A stretch of DNA of 64,000 nucleotides. Source: Tragulus kanchil (lineage: Eukaryota > Chordata > Mammalia > Artiodactyla > Tragulidae). The stretch lies in NCBI GenBank assembly GCA_022376925.1, contig JAIOJX010000025.1, forward strand, positions 7,347,141-7,411,140, given 5' to 3'. Under the pieces are notes generated by a model. It was not told the DNA's origin. It did not search any database and saw nothing but the letters and a program-made list of their open reading frames with translations. The translations under genes and the position numbers were made by a program. Shown here one piece after another: positions 63,219 through 64,000 of this stretch. The first letter of the stretch is position 1, and each line of letters opens with the position of its first letter.

Positions 63219-64000
63219 AAAACAGGATTTTAAAAATGAATTTAACCCACAGATTGGACATTTGGTCACTTTCTTTCTCCCTTCCTCAGCAGTTGGGAGG
63301 CTCAGGGAGAAGGTTGTTATGTGAGCCACGTGTTGCTGCTCATTCAAGTTGTTCTGGCTTCTTCTTGCGAAGCCTCTGGGATGTTCCTTTTGTTCCCATC
63401 CTGGGCATGCTCTTATTCTGGCCCTTTGCCAGTTCAAACCCCTCCTATACCTTCTGTGGTCCAGCTTATGTCACACCTCTGGAAACAGAGGGTAAAACTC
63501 CACAGGGTTAATAACTAGAACACCTGCAAGGTTCTGTTCACACTGAAATGTTGTCTTTGGAGCCTTTCTTGAAACCATTCCAAACCATTTTAGCCTGACC
63601 TTTTATACTACTGCCTGTCTGCCCATAAATCTACATTTTTTCCCTCTGCTTGATTTTGTCTCCTTGATTGTTGTCTCCTGTGTTATTCATGGCCCCTAAG
63701 TTTGACTGAGAATAAATGCCCTATACTTCCTATCTTATTTTTCACACTTCTCAGCTGTCTCTATCAGGTCGAATATAGTGCAGTGTATGTTCAAAAATAC
63801 TTGTCAGCTGATGCTAATTCTACAGATAAAGTGACTCTGTCAGAATGTTAACCTCCTTAAGGTCACCGAAGGGAAGAGAATTAGAAAATGAGAGTTCAGA
63901 GGTCTCTCTACTTGACCATGCTGTCTCTAGGGAACAATAAAAATGAGTAACAAGCTGCAGATCAGAACAGCACTGTTAAAATACATGCTTACAACTTCTC

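Larger units (their letters stand above)
51278..64000 (-). other. TRPC3: TRPC3 intron 1 or 5' flank
   Basis: Upstream of the ankyrin exon. No CpG-rich first exon or promoter is visible apart from the GC of SINEs. It contains a hAT-like relic, Bov-tA and CHR-like SINEs, a MaLR-type LTR, MER5A-like pieces and duplications 16-19. The stretches 54654-55298 and 63219-64000 hold nothing I can name apart from a (TA)-rich run near 54900. Whether this is intron or intergenic depends on where exon 1 lies. Confidence 0.6.

Overview
The window is vertebrate nuclear DNA from a ruminant (even-toed ungulate). Two things show this. Single exons of one gene are separated by kilobases of AT-rich intron. The introns also carry Bov-tA-type SINEs and CHR-type tRNA-derived SINEs, together with L1, MIR, MaLR and hAT fragments. 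There is no bacterial-style gene packing, no CRISPR array and no operon.

One gene is recognisable: TRPC3, a calcium-permeable, diacylglycerol-activated cation channel of the plasma membrane. It is on the minus strand. Eight coding exons run from the ankyrin-repeat exon with the usual initiator ATG (51273 down to 50506) to the TRP-box exon (7755 to 7546). Their splice phases fit exactly and give 2244 coding bases, or 748 codons. The last roughly 100 residues of the family protein (the C-terminal calmodulin/IP3-receptor-binding and coiled-coil part) are not seen and should lie beyond the left edge. A possible upstream exon for a longer N-terminal isoform was not found in 51.3-64 kb.

The dominant oddity is structural. 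Nineteen segments of about 1.05-1.16 kb each occur twice in direct, nearly head-to-tail order, at about 98-100% identity by eye. In five places two such pairs overlap, so a shared piece is present three times. Four TRPC3 exons (exons 3, 4, 7 and 8 in the numbering used here) are duplicated this way. Mismatches and small deletions cluster at the inner junctions, meaning the end of copy 1 and the start of copy 2. Several junctions carry short scrambled fillers. Unit length is uniform, and the boundaries ignore repeats and exons. Two duplicated exons would break the reading frame. I read this as false duplication from contig or gap joining during assembly, not biology. The true locus is probably about 43 kb.

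Layout, left to right: 1-7545, intron 3' of the TRP-box exon, with SINEs, an L1 relic containing a long inverted repeat, and duplications 1-2. 7546-9608, TRP-box and pore/S6 exons. 9609-16858, intron with duplications 3-5 and L1 pieces. 16859-21985, S4-S5 and S2-S3 exons. 23192-25995, S1-S2 and pre-S1 exons. 25996-41335, long SINE-rich intron. 41336-41524, linker exon. 41525-50505, intron. 50506-51277, ankyrin exon. 51278-64000, intron 1 or 5' flank, with a MaLR LTR, MER5A-like relics and duplications 16-19. I found no undescribed biological system. The most useful results are the duplication artefact, a CHR-like SINE subfamily with long clean target-site duplications, and the L1-derived hairpin.
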